Notes under the pieces: generated by a model
Seen by the model: the letters and a program-made list of their open reading frames with translations, nothing else
Told to the model about the DNA's origin: nothing
Database searches by the model: none
Source: an uncultured Desulfobacteraceae bacterium
Lineage (GTDB): Bacteria > Desulfobacterota > Desulfobacteria > Desulfobacterales > UBA2174
DNA: 37,034 bases
Assembly: GCA_937982505.1 (NCBI GenBank)
Contig: CALJLV010000190.1
Span: 1-37,034, forward strand
Reading direction: 5' to 3'
Program-made: the position numbers and the translations under genes
In this document: piece by piece, positions 6,886-13,995 of the stretch
How positions within the stretch are numbered: the stretch's first letter is position 1
Layout: every line of letters begins with the position of its first letter

Positions 6886-8023
6886 TCGTTTCGATTTGCG
6901 AAATTTCTTCGAGCGGAATGACCGTAATCCGCTCGTCCAGGGCGTATTTCTGATCACCGGGGTAGATAACCCACAAGTGCTCCAACCCCAGATCTTTCAA
7001 GGCGATATGCATTGACCGCTTTTTGCCGGGGGCATCGGCATATTTAATTTCGAACCCGTGGCGCTTTCCGGCGATGGTGACCATGAGATCGAGTTCGGCC
7101 CCGGCGTGAGTCGCCCAAAAATAGGCGTCCCGGGTCCGGAATGCCTGAATGATGTGCTCAAGTGCAAAGCCCTCCCAGGATGCGCCGATTTTCGGATGCC
7201 CCTGAAGCTCAGGCAGGTTCGAGATTCCCAGCAGGTTGTGAAAAAGCCCGCTGTCGCGAATAAAGATCTTGGGCGCCTTGATCTGGCGTTTGCCGAGATT
7301 TTCGAACCACGGGGGCAAGACTCGCACCATGTAGGCACCGGCCAGAATATCGAGATAACGACGTGCCGTTGCCTCCGCCGTTCCCAGGGAACGGGCGAAT
7401 TCGGCGGCATTCCAGACCTGTGCGTGATAGTGGGCCACCATGGTCCAAAAGCGGCGCAGGGTTTCCGAGGCGATGGAAATCCCCAGCTGCGGGATGTCCC
7501 TTTCAAGAAAAGTGCGGATAAAGTTTTCGCGCCATTGGACGCTGTCCGATGCGGACGCCGCCAGAAAAGACCGTGGAAATCCTCCCCTGAGCCACAAGCG
7601 GTCGCGATGCTGTTCTCCGACTTCCCATAGTTGAAAACCCGACAGATCGACGAATCCGATTCGACCGGCCAGAGACTCGGAGACACCTCGCACCAGTTGA
7701 GGCGATGCCGAGCCCAACAACAGAAACCGGCTTTTCCGGCCGGGTCGATCGACCAGCACCCGCAACAGTTCAAACAGCTCCGGTTGCCGTTGGACCTCGT
7801 CGATGATCACCAGGCCGGATAAGTCTTTCAATGCCTGCATCGGGGCGGAGAGACGGCGGACATCCACCGGATTTTCCAAGTCAAAGATCGTCGCCGGCTC
7901 TTGTTCGGCGATGATCTTGGCCAGGGTGGTTTTGCCGCACTGTCGCGGCCCGAGTAGTGCGGTGACGGGGTGAACCCGAAAAGACGCTTGAATTTGGCGG
8001 AGGGACTCTGGCCTCGGAATCAT
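6875..8023 (-). CDS. AAA ATPase with DUF4143 domain
   Basis: A 382-residue protein of the AAA_14/DUF4143 family. The N-terminal half has a Walker A motif GPRQCGKTT (25-33) and Walker B LVIIDEVQ (near 70-77), followed by the family LLGSAS sensor region. The C-terminal half is the DUF4143 part, with conserved SLGTAEATARRYLDIL helix-turn-helix-like segment and a nuclease-like GAELDLMV...FEIKY pattern. Members are common in accessory regions; their function is unknown, and defence or mobile-element roles have been proposed. The neighbourhood (toxin-antitoxin pairs, arsenic genes) fits an accessory cargo gene. It has a sharply defined promoter with an overlapping palindrome and almost no leader. 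Confidence 0.87.
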   Translation of the reverse strand: MIPRPESLRQIQASFRVHPVTALLGPRQCGKTTLAKIIAEQEPATIFDLENPVDVRRLSAPMQALKDLSGLVIIDEVQRQPELFELLRVLVDRPGRKSRFLLLGSASPQLVRGVSESLAGRIGFVDLSGFQLWEVGEQHRDRLWLRGGFPRSFLAASASDSVQWRENFIRTFLERDIPQLGISIASETLRRFWTMVAHYHAQVWNAAEFARSLGTAEATARRYLDILAGAYMVRVLPPWFENLGKRQIKAPKIFIRDSGLFHNLLGISNLPELQGHPKIGASWEGFALEHIIQAFRTRDAYFWATHAGAELDLMVTIAGKRHGFEIKYADAPGKKRSMHIALKDLGLEHLWVIYPGDQKYALDERITVIPLEEISQIETIRY

Positions 8024-8029
8024 GTTGCC

Positions 8030-8074
8030 ATAGTATTCCTTGAAAATCGTTATGTCAATTAAAGATTTTCAAGG
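8030..8074 (-). promoter_or_regulatory. promoter and 11-bp palindromic operator of the DUF4143 ATPase gene
   Basis: On the minus strand TTGACA (8058-8053), a 17-nt spacer and TACTAT (8035-8030) form a sigma70-type promoter. An exact 11-bp inverted repeat, CCTTGAAAATC (8038-8048) and GATTTTCAAGG (8064-8074), brackets the -35 box. Predicted initiation is within a base or two of the ATG at 8023, so the mRNA should be leaderless or nearly so. Confidence 0.7.
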
Positions 8075-8158
8075 ATTTTGTACGCTGTTCGCTTTATGGC
8101 GGATTGGATCAAGTTTTTAACCACCGCGCCTTCCTTTCTGTACCCGAAACGATAATCT

Positions 8159-8596
8159 TCAAGAAGGCAGGCTTTCGGGAAGTGTTTCCACAAAGGCGCG
8201 GATTTCGTCGCGTACCCGCCGGTAATGGACCATGGCCTCTTGATCGGAGCGCGCGGTGCGCGCCAGACTGGGCGGATCGTCGAAGCCGACATGCATCCGT
8301 TTGACCCGGCCCGGAAAGACGGGACAGGTTTCGTTGGCGTGGCCGCAGACGGTGACCACCAGATCCCACGGCTCGTGGCGCAGCTCGTCCACCGACTTGG
8401 AACGGTGGTGCGATATGTCCACTCCCGCCTCGGCCATGGCCTGTACAGCCAGGGGGTTGAGGCCGTGGGGATCGATACCGGCCGAGGCGGCCTCGATGAC
8501 ATCGGATCGCAGGTGACGGGCCCAGCCCTCGGCCATCTGGCTGCGGCATGAGTTGCCGGTGCACAAAAACAGGATGCGGGTCTTGGCGGCGTTCAT
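8159..8596 (-). CDS. arsC: arsenate reductase ArsC, thioredoxin-coupled type
   Basis: A 145-residue low-molecular-weight-phosphatase-fold arsenate reductase. The catalytic loop C12-T-G-N-S-C17-R18-S is at the N-terminus. The two relay cysteines are C84 and C91 (VCGHANETC), spaced as in the Staphylococcus-type enzyme that cycles through thioredoxin. It reduces arsenate to arsenite for methylation by ArsM or export by Acr3, whose genes lie upstream on the same strand. The gap to arsM (234 bp) holds repeats, so a common transcript is uncertain. Length is normal for the family. Confidence 0.93.
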   Translation of the reverse strand: MNAAKTRILFLCTGNSCRSQMAEGWARHLRSDVIEAASAGIDPHGLNPLAVQAMAEAGVDISHHRSKSVDELRHEPWDLVVTVCGHANETCPVFPGRVKRMHVGFDDPPSLARTARSDQEAMVHYRRVRDEIRAFVETLPESLPS

Positions 8597-8639
8597 CTTC
8601 GGAAATCTTCCTTTCTCACCTGCGGCTGCGTTTAATTGT

Positions 8640-8712
8640 CTGAAGATATTTCATAAATCTTCAGCCCTCTGACATGGACCCCGGGTCGGAGCCCGGGGTG
8701 ACGGGCTGCTGT
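8640..8712. repeat. dispersed repeat, inverted copy of 11811-11880
   Basis: The reverse complement of this segment matches 11811-11860 over about 50 bp with few differences, including CCGTCA-CCCGGGCT, GACCCGGG and TCAGAGGGCTGAAGATTT. The copy contains its own inverted repeats (GACCCCGGGTC and TGAAGAT...ATCTTCA). The two copies flank the arsenic gene block in opposite orientation. Confidence 0.8.
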
Positions 8713-8743
8713 GGGGCGCCGCGCTCGCGTCATTCGTTAGTGG

Positions 8744-8806
8744 CCAATGACCAATGACCAATGACCAATGACGAATGACCAATGACCAATGACCAATGAC
8801 CAATGA
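8744..8806. repeat. nine tandem 7-bp repeats (CCAATGA)
   Basis: Nine consecutive CCAATGA units occupy 8744-8806, one of them altered to CGAATGA (8772-8778). A 7-bp microsatellite is prone to slippage. It lies between arsM and arsC, outside coding sequence, so length change could only affect spacing or the transcript. Confidence 0.9.
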
Positions 8807-8830
8807 CCATTTCGGCGCCGATGTCAGGCC

Positions 8831-9637
8831 CTAAGGGCGCGCCGCCGGCTTGACGGCATGGATGTCTGCCGAAACCAAGTAATCGGCAACGTCGGTGCCC
8901 GGGGCCCAGTCGCGGATAAAGGCCTTGCTTTCTTCCCGGGTCTCCACCCGGATGTCCACAAACCCGCAGGCCTGCAGCAGGGTTTCGACTTCCGAGATCA
9001 ACGACGCCCCGGCGATGCAGCAGGACCGGAGCCGCAGATCTTCCCGCACCGCCTCGGGAAAGGCGGTCGTGGCCACCACATCGGAGACCGCCAGCCGGCC
9101 GCCGGGCTTGAGGGCCCGGTAGATCTCGGCAAAGACACGCGGCTTGTCCGGGGAAAGGTTGATGACGCAGTTGGAGATCACCACATCGGCGGTGTTGTCG
9201 GCGATGGGCAGGTGCTCGATTTCACCGAGACGGAACTCGACGTTCTCATAGCCGCCTTTTTGCGCGTTGGCCCGGGCCTGCGAAATCATCTCGGCCGTCA
9301 TGTCCACCCCCATGACCCGGCCCGCCGCGCCCACCTGGCGCGCGGCCAGAAAGCAGTCGAAACCGCCCCCGCTGCCCAGGTCGAGCACGACCTCGCCGGG
9401 TTTCAGGGCGGCGATGGCCTGGGGGTTGCCGCACCCGAGACCCAGGTTGGCCCCCTCGGGTACGGCGCCGACCTCCTCGGGGCTGTAGCCGACGGCCCGG
9501 GAAACGGCCGCCGCATCGGTTGCCGGGGTACCGCAGCAGCCCGGGGCGCAGCCACAGCCGGATTGACGGCCGCCGACGATCTGGCCGTACCGCTGGCGCA
9601 CGGCCTGGCGGATTTCGTCGTTCTTCAGCGTGTCCAT
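8831..9637 (-). CDS. arsM: arsenite methyltransferase ArsM
   Basis: A 268-residue SAM-dependent methyltransferase that converts As(III) to methylated arsenicals. The SAM site is LDLGSGGGFD (85-94). ArsM-typical features are GLGCGNP (C69), ISNCVINLSP (C157) and LRSCCIAGA (C206/C207), matching the three As-binding cysteines of characterised enzymes. An N-terminal CGCAPGCCG stretch (28-36) is also present. The ATG at 9637 is preferred because AAGGA lies about 7 nt upstream; the ATG at 9664 has no ribosome binding site. A diverged relic of an arsM start lies beyond the toxin-antitoxin pair at 10503-10541. Confidence 0.93.
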   Translation of the reverse strand: MDTLKNDEIRQAVRQRYGQIVGGRQSGCGCAPGCCGTPATDAAAVSRAVGYSPEEVGAVPEGANLGLGCGNPQAIAALKPGEVVLDLGSGGGFDCFLAARQVGAAGRVMGVDMTAEMISQARANAQKGGYENVEFRLGEIEHLPIADNTADVVISNCVINLSPDKPRVFAEIYRALKPGGRLAVSDVVATTAFPEAVREDLRLRSCCIAGASLISEVETLLQACGFVDIRVETREESKAFIRDWAPGTDVADYLVSADIHAVKPAARP

Positions 9638-9677
9638 CGTTCGATCCTTTGCTTGTCGTTTCATTCAAAACAGACGC

Positions 9678-9706
9678 TTGACGTGACGCCAGGGCAGATC
9701 TAAGAT
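9678..9706 (+). promoter_or_regulatory. sigma70 promoter of the RHH/PIN operon
   Basis: TTGACG (9678-9683), a 17-nt spacer and TAAGAT (9701-9706) give a good promoter. The expected start is near 9713, so GGAGG at 9715-9719 lies at the very 5' end of the transcript. Confidence 0.6.
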
Positions 9707-9724
9707 ACGGCTATGGAGGTGCAT

Positions 9725-9973
9725 ATGGAGCTTTCCAAAAAAACGACCATTCTGTTTCCGCCTGAATTGCACGAGCGCCTTTCCGCCATCGCCGCCCAAA
9801 GAGGCGTCAGCCTCGGTGAGCTGGTCCGATCGGCCTGCGAGAGGCATTACGCGGTGCTGACCAGCGGGACACGCGTTGCCGCAGTCCACAAGCTGGCTGC
9901 GATGCATTTGCCGGTCGGAACCCCAAAAGAGATGAAAGCCGAGGCAGTGGCGCCGTCCAAGGAGGTCGGGTGA
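9725..9973 (+). CDS. ribbon-helix-helix antitoxin
   Basis: An 82-residue protein with an N-terminal ribbon-helix-helix fold: a KKTTILFPPELHERLSAIA strand-helix followed by SLGELVRSACERHY. It is expected to bind operator DNA as a dimer and, through its C-terminal tail, neutralise the PIN toxin encoded next. The start at 9725 is chosen over 9713 because GGAGG (9715-9719) is the ribosome binding site and falls inside the longer reading. Its stop overlaps the toxin GTG. It sits on the plus strand within the minus-strand arsenic cluster, consistent with insertion as a module. Confidence 0.8.
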   Translation: MELSKKTTILFPPELHERLSAIAAQRGVSLGELVRSACERHYAVLTSGTRVAAVHKLAAMHLPVGTPKEMKAEAVAPSKEVG

Positions 9974-10395
9974 TCCTGGTCGATGCAAACATCTTGATGT
10001 ATGCCGCCGGTGCTGAGCACCCTTTCAAACAACCCAGTATCACTTTTCTCGGAAGGGCTGCCGATGGAACCGTCTCGGCCGTAATAGACGCAGAAACCCT
10101 TCAGGAGATCTTGCACCGCTACTTGTCCATCGGAAGATGGGGCGAAGGCAGACAAGTTTATGATCTGGCCCGCCAAATCTTCCCGGAAGTGTTGCCGATT
10201 ACTGCAGAAATCCTCGACCGAACCCGCGAATTGCTCGACAACGCCGCTCCCGGCATCATGGCCCGCGACGCGCTTCACGCCGCGGTGTGTGAAGTCAATG
10301 GTTGCCACTCCATCTGTTCCTATGATTCCGATTTTGATCGGATTTCTATCATACGCCGCATCGAGCCGGCGGCGGATTATCCCGACGGACGCTGA
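9970..10395 (+). CDS. PIN-domain toxin (VapC-like)
   Basis: A 141-residue PIN-domain ribonuclease candidate starting at GTG 9970, coupled to the antitoxin by a 4-nt overlap. The metal-binding acidic residues are visible: D5 in LVDAN, E43 in DAETLQE, D98 in MARDALHAAV and D116 in SYDSDFD. The order matches VapC-type toxins. Targets are unknown (family members cleave tRNA or rRNA). The last 47 nt overlap a possible small minus-strand ORF. Confidence 0.82.
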   Translation: MILVDANILMYAAGAEHPFKQPSITFLGRAADGTVSAVIDAETLQEILHRYLSIGRWGEGRQVYDLARQIFPEVLPITAEILDRTRELLDNAAPGIMARDALHAAVCEVNGCHSICSYDSDFDRISIIRRIEPAADYPDGR

Positions 10396-10525
10396 TGATC
10401 GTCCAGAACAGGTACCCGGCCACCCAGGGCAGGGCCGCGTAGCGCAGGATCGAGAGCAACAACGCCTGCCAGAGCAACGGCAACCGGCCTGGCGCCTTGA
10501 TAAACGGCCTGTCGAATCTCGTCAT
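10349..10525 (-). CDS. possible 58-residue membrane peptide downstream of acr3
   Basis: A short minus-strand ORF from ATG 10525 to TGA 10349 whose middle is strongly hydrophobic (LLWQALLLSILRYAALPW then GYLFWTIISV), consistent with one or two membrane helices and a basic C-terminus. It lies 31 nt after the acr3 stop. Against it: no clear ribosome binding site, overlap with the convergent toxin gene, and an arsM-start relic in another frame over its 5' end. It could be a real small arsenic-operon protein or the C-terminal relic of a larger membrane protein. Confidence 0.3.
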   Translation of the reverse strand: MTRFDRPFIKAPGRLPLLWQALLLSILRYAALPWVAGYLFWTIISVRRDNPPPARCGV

Positions 10526-10541
10526 TTTTCAAGATGTCCAT
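10503..10541 (-). pseudogene. relic of an arsM start
   Basis: Read on the minus strand from ATG 10541, the first 13 codons encode MDILKNDEIRQAV, identical to the ArsM N-terminus (9637) except for one residue. The DNA differs at many third positions, so this is not a recent copy. After codon 13 the similarity ends. GAGAGG precedes the ATG. It marks where an arsM homologue once followed acr3 directly. Confidence 0.7.
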
Positions 10542-10556
10542 AATCCTCTCCCAACA

Positions 10557-11648
10557 TTATGGCTTACAGGTGACATGGCAGACCCCGGTGAGTGTCTTGA
10601 CCTCGTAGGGAAAATATCTGCGTTTGAACCACAGGGCCACGTTTACCAGGCCGATAAGCACCGGCACCTCCACCAGGGGGCCGATCACGGCGGCAAAGGC
10701 CTCGCCGGAGTTGATGCCGAAGACGGCTACGGCCACGGCGATGGCCAGCTCGAAGTTGTTGGAAGCGGCGGTAAACGACAAGGTGGTGGCCTGCTCGTAG
10801 GTGGCCTTGAATTTCATGGACATGAAGAAGCTGAGCAGGAACATGATCAGGAAATAGATGCACAGCGGAATGGCGATGCGCACCACGTCCAGGGGCAGCT
10901 TGACGATGTATTCGCCCTTGAGGGAAAACATCACCAAGATGGTAAACAGCAGGGCGATCAGGGTCAGAGGACTGATCTTGGGGATGAAGCGCTCATGGTA
11001 CCACTTTTCCCCTTTGGTCTTCAGGCCGATGATGCGGGTGATCAGACCGGCGATAAACGGAATGCCCAGGTAGATGAACACACTTTCTGCGATCTGCCCA
11101 ATGGTCACGTTCACCGTCGAGCCTTCCAGGCCGAACCAGCCGGGCAGGATGGTGATGAAAAACCAGGCGTACACCGAGAAGAACAGGACTTGGAAAATGG
11201 AATTGAAGGCCACCAGCCCCGCGCAGTATTCGGCATCGCCGCGGGCCAGATCGTTCCACACCAGCACCATGGCGATGCAGCGCGCCAGACCGATCATGAT
11301 CAGGCCCATCATGTATTCGTGGTGGCCGGACAGGAAAGCGATGGCCAGCAGGAACATCAGGATCGGGCCGATGATCCAGTTTTGCACCAGCGACAGGGCC
11401 AGGATCTTCACATCCCGAAAGACGAACCCCAGCTTCTCGTAGCGCACCTTGGCCAGGGGCGGGTACATCATCAGGATCAGGCCCACGGCGATGGGGATGT
11501 TGGTGGTGCCCACCTGGAAGATGTTGATGAAATCGCGCACCCCCGGATACAGGTAGCCGCCGAAGACCCCCACGGCCATGGCCAGAAATATCCACAGGGT
11601 GAGAAAACGATCCAGAAAGCTCAGGTTTTTGAGGGTGGAATCGGTCAT
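10557..11648 (-). CDS. acr3: arsenite efflux permease, ACR3 family
   Basis: A 363-residue inner-membrane carrier with about ten hydrophobic helices that extrudes As(III) (and in some members Sb(III)). The family Cys is C124 in LARCIAMVLVWNDLA, followed by the conserved Asn-Asp. Near the C-terminus is FGINSGEAFAAVIGPLVEVPVLI with the conserved Glu. Start ATG 11648 has AAAGGAG. It is downstream of arsR (267-bp spacer with repeats) and originally probably upstream of arsM. Length and motifs are normal. Confidence 0.94.
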   Translation of the reverse strand: MTDSTLKNLSFLDRFLTLWIFLAMAVGVFGGYLYPGVRDFINIFQVGTTNIPIAVGLILMMYPPLAKVRYEKLGFVFRDVKILALSLVQNWIIGPILMFLLAIAFLSGHHEYMMGLIMIGLARCIAMVLVWNDLARGDAEYCAGLVAFNSIFQVLFFSVYAWFFITILPGWFGLEGSTVNVTIGQIAESVFIYLGIPFIAGLITRIIGLKTKGEKWYHERFIPKISPLTLIALLFTILVMFSLKGEYIVKLPLDVVRIAIPLCIYFLIMFLLSFFMSMKFKATYEQATTLSFTAASNNFELAIAVAVAVFGINSGEAFAAVIGPLVEVPVLIGLVNVALWFKRRYFPYEVKTLTGVCHVTCKP

Positions 11649-11719
11649 TTATGTTTCTCCTTTGCCTGATCGATCCTCCGTGACAGTCAAGATCGGTGAC
11701 GACTGCTTTTGGGTTTTTC

Positions 11720-11797
11720 GGTTCGTCTTCCGCCATCTCGTTCCGATGAACATGGATTCCTGCTTTCGCAGGAATGACGGAAAAAAGTCGGAACCTG
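11720..11797. repeat. dispersed palindromic intergenic repeat, copy 2
   Basis: Partner of 4688-4770; the shared core is CATCTCGTTCCGATGAACATG-type sequence followed by the hairpin ATTCCTGCTTTCGCAGGAAT and GACGGAA. It fills the acr3-arsR spacer together with the next repeat. Confidence 0.8.
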
Positions 11798-11810
11798 ATC
11801 CAGAATCCTT

Positions 11811-11880
11811 GCCGTCATCCCGGGCTTTGACCCGGGATCCATTTCAGAGGGCTGAAGATTTCCGCGAAATCGGTGCCCCC
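11811..11880. repeat. dispersed repeat, copy of 8640-8712 in opposite orientation
   Basis: Contains the palindrome ATCCCGGGCTTTGACCCGGGAT and TCAGAGGGCTGAAGATTT, shared with the arsM-arsC spacer. Acr3 and arsM lie between the two inverted copies. Confidence 0.8.
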
Positions 11881-11915
11881 AGGATGGCACTCGAATGTAA
11901 GCGCCGCATTAGAGA

Positions 11916-12269
11916 CTATTTGCAGCACAACCCATCGGGTTTGGTTTTCATCATCTGCGCCAGATGCTGCCGGTCTTCCAGAATCAAGGGGCTGTCCTTC
12001 AGGGTTTCGAGCAGCCAGGCCAGCGCCGTCCTGGCCGCCGGGGGGGCTTGTTCTCCGGCCAGCCGGTAGTACATCCAGCGGCCGTTCTTGCGCCCTTCGA
12101 TCAGCCGGGCGCCGCGCAGAATCGACAGATGCTTGCTGACCGTCGAAGGCGCCAGGCCGATCAACTCGATCAGCTGGCAGACGCACAGCTCGCCGTCCTG
12201 CAAAGCGGCCAGCAGCCGCACCCGGGTTTCGTCGGCCAGGGCCTTGGTCAAGGTCATGATGTCGTGCAT
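11916..12269 (-). CDS. arsR: ArsR family metalloregulator
   Basis: A 117-residue winged-helix repressor. The DNA-binding helix APSTVSKHLSIL (40-51) is preceded by ELCVCQL, where C29 and C31 form the type-1 ArsR As(III) site, and a terminal LCCK provides additional thiols. It should repress its own promoter and acr3 until As(III) binds. The start at 12269 is the first Met. Its promoter and an inverted-repeat candidate operator lie at 12309-12371. Confidence 0.92.
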   Translation of the reverse strand: MHDIMTLTKALADETRVRLLAALQDGELCVCQLIELIGLAPSTVSKHLSILRGARLIEGRKNGRWMYYRLAGEQAPPAARTALAWLLETLKDSPLILEDRQHLAQMMKTKPDGLCCK

Positions 12270-12308
12270 CCGGTCATCCTTTGCGGTTCAGGGTGCTGAC
12301 CACACATG

Positions 12309-12371
12309 CCGTAATTCGCCACTTAACGAAATATAGGGGTCGAATTTACGGCCTCTGATTGCCCTTGTCAA
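12309..12371 (-). promoter_or_regulatory. arsR promoter and candidate ArsR operator
   Basis: On the minus strand TTGACA (12371-12366), 17 nt, TAAATT (12348-12343). An imperfect inverted repeat, CCGTAAATTCG (12351-12341) and CGAATTACGG (12318-12309), covers the -10 and start region, the expected place for an autorepressor to bind. Confidence 0.65.
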
Positions 12372-12408
12372 TCTGAAATCTCCACCATTGCAGGCTTGAC
12401 AGATAAAG

Positions 12409-12436
12409 TTGAGGCCACCATGAATGGCCATATAAA
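12409..12436 (+). promoter_or_regulatory. promoter and inverted repeat of the Phd/VapC operon
   Basis: TTGAGG (12409-12414), 16 nt, TATAAA (12431-12436). GGCCA (12413-12417) and TGGCC (12425-12429) form an inverted repeat inside the spacer, a plausible site for antitoxin autoregulation. Confidence 0.5.
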
Positions 12437-12462
12437 AATGACCCTTTTTAAGGGAAAAAAGC

Positions 12463-12699
12463 GTGGAAACCCTTGCGATCACAAAGTTCAAAGCCAATTG
12501 CCTTACCTTGCTCGACGAGGTCAGCCGACACCAGAAAAGGATCGTCATCACCCGGCACGGCAAGCCGATTGCCGAGGTGGTTCCTTATCGTGAAGAAACG
12601 GACGCGGCCGAGCCAGGGGTCCCTTTGAAGGATACCGTGGTTTTCATGGGCGATATCGTTTCACCGGTGGCTGAAGAGGAGTGGGAGGTTCTGCGGTGA
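12463..12699 (+). CDS. Phd/YefM family antitoxin
   Basis: A 78-residue protein starting at GTG 12463. The N-terminal Phd/YefM fold is recognisable: ITKFKANCLTLLDEV, then RIVITRHGKPIAEVVPY. The C-terminal third (GDIVSPVAEEEWEVLR) is the toxin-binding tail typical of VapC partners. Its stop overlaps the toxin start. It would bind its own promoter and block the PIN toxin. It lies 193 nt from the divergent arsR. Confidence 0.86.
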   Translation: METLAITKFKANCLTLLDEVSRHQKRIVITRHGKPIAEVVPYREETDAAEPGVPLKDTVVFMGDIVSPVAEEEWEVLR

Positions 12700-13049
12700 G
12701 AGCGGTGCTGCTTGACACCCACGTCTGGATTTGGCTGGCCCTGGCGCAGCACGCCAGGCTGTCGGCTTCGGCCCGCGTCGCACTCCAAGAGGCGCGGGAA
12801 AAATGGATCGGTGCCATCTCCTGCTGGGAGATCGCCAAGCTGGTGGAAAAACAACGCATCGGCTTTTCAATCCCCCTGTTGACATGGATCGAACGGGCAC
12901 TGGCCGAAAATGAAATCCGCATCGCCGCGCTTTCACCGGCCATCGCCGTGGAGAGCACCCATCTGAAAGGGTTCCACACAAATCCGGCCGACCAGATTAT
13001 CGTCGCCACGGCGCGGGTCGCCGGCTGGCCGCTGATCAGCGCCGATTAG
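12696..13049 (+). CDS. vapC: VapC-type PIN toxin, C-terminus cut by TAG
   Basis: A PIN-domain toxin of 117 residues from GTG 12696, with GGGAGG 7 nt before. Acidic residues are D6 (LLDTHVW), E45 (SCWEI), D97 (NPADQIIVATA) and D117 (LISAD). TAG at 13047-13049 follows directly. The same frame continues KIRAYSRVETLW then TGA at 13086-13088, which is the normal VapC ending, so a GAG-to-TAG nonsense change probably removed the last 13 residues. All four acidic residues remain, so activity may be reduced rather than abolished. Confidence 0.82.
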   Translation: MRAVLLDTHVWIWLALAQHARLSASARVALQEAREKWIGAISCWEIAKLVEKQRIGFSIPLLTWIERALAENEIRIAALSPAIAVESTHLKGFHTNPADQIIVATARVAGWPLISAD

Positions 13050-13158
13050 AAAATCCGCGCCTATTCCCGCGTCGAGACCCTCTGGTGATTTCATTCGCTG
13101 CCGCGGTGCAAAACGATTCGGAGCACTGCTTCAGGCATGAAATCCGTTGTGCCGCTCT

Positions 13159-13989
13159 TCAAAAGGGAAGGTTGAACCAGGCGAAGACCCCGGTCATCTT
13201 GAGCCCCATGTAGAACATCACCAGGATAAACAGGTACTTGAGCTGCTTGGCGGGCAGCCGGTGGGCCGTGTTGGCCCCCACCACGGCCCAGGGAATGCTC
13301 GCCCCGGCCAGGATGGCCCACTGGTACCAGTTGAGATAACCGGTGGAATAAGGCGGCAGACCGGCGACCCCCAGACCGTTGAGGGCGTAGGAGAGGGCTC
13401 CGCCGAAGGCGGTGAAGATCATCAGGGCGGTGGAGGTGCCTACGGCCTGGTGCATTTTGAACTTCAGGAAGTACACCATGATCGGGATCATCAGGACCCC
13501 GCCGCCGATGCCGATGATGCCCGAGACGATTCCCAGGGGAATGCCCCAGAGGATGAACGCGGACAGTCTGTTTGAGGGTTGATCCGTGATCTTGGGCGGC
13601 CTGGCCGTGAGCATGCGCAGGCCCCCGAGAATCACGGCGACCCCGAAGGCCGTGGTCAGCACCTTGCCGGGCAACTGAGAGGCGATAAAAGCCCCGGCAA
13701 AGGCCCCCAGGGCGCCGGCGATCCCGAAAGTGATTCCCGCCTTCCAGAGCACGGCCTTTTTCTTGTGATGGGCCATGGCCCCGCTGAAGGCTGTCGGCAG
13801 GACCACGAGCAGATTGGTGCCGAAGGCGATGCGGATGGCGATGGTGGGGTCCACGCCGATGGACTTGAGCGCCCAGAACTGCACGGGCACCATGATAAAA
13901 CAGCCTCCCACGCCGAGCAGCCCCGAGGCAAATCCCACGGCAATACCTGTGACCAACAGCGCGATAATCTGTGCAGCCTGCATTTCCAT
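13159..13989 (-). CDS. TauE/SafE (TSUP) family sulfite/anion exporter
   Basis: A 276-residue inner-membrane protein with eight or so hydrophobic helices and the duplicated TSUP signature: GFASGLLGVGGCFIMVP in the first half and GIVSGIIGIGGGVLMIP in the second. The family moves sulfite, sulfonates or other sulfur anions; the substrate here is inferred only. ATG 13989 and ATG 13983 are both possible, AAGGA being better spaced for the second. It begins 6 nt after the NifX-like gene, and both lie behind a sigma54 promoter next to a sigma54 activator, so controlled expression is likely. Confidence 0.88.
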   Translation of the reverse strand: MEMQAAQIIALLVTGIAVGFASGLLGVGGCFIMVPVQFWALKSIGVDPTIAIRIAFGTNLLVVLPTAFSGAMAHHKKKAVLWKAGITFGIAGALGAFAGAFIASQLPGKVLTTAFGVAVILGGLRMLTARPPKITDQPSNRLSAFILWGIPLGIVSGIIGIGGGVLMIPIMVYFLKFKMHQAVGTSTALMIFTAFGGALSYALNGLGVAGLPPYSTGYLNWYQWAILAGASIPWAVVGANTAHRLPAKQLKYLFILVMFYMGLKMTGVFAWFNLPF

Positions 13990-13995
13990 TTCCTT

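Noticed and set aside
8059..8165. Minus-strand tail reading EDYRFGYRKEG...AIKRTAYKILENL after arsC
   Set aside because: Protein-like for about 37 codons but in a different frame from arsC with no start; perhaps a gene relic, too short to assign.
13047..13088. Pyrrolysine read-through of the VapC amber codon
   Set aside because: No pyl genes are visible, and relatives are expected to have Glu here; a nonsense mutation is simpler.
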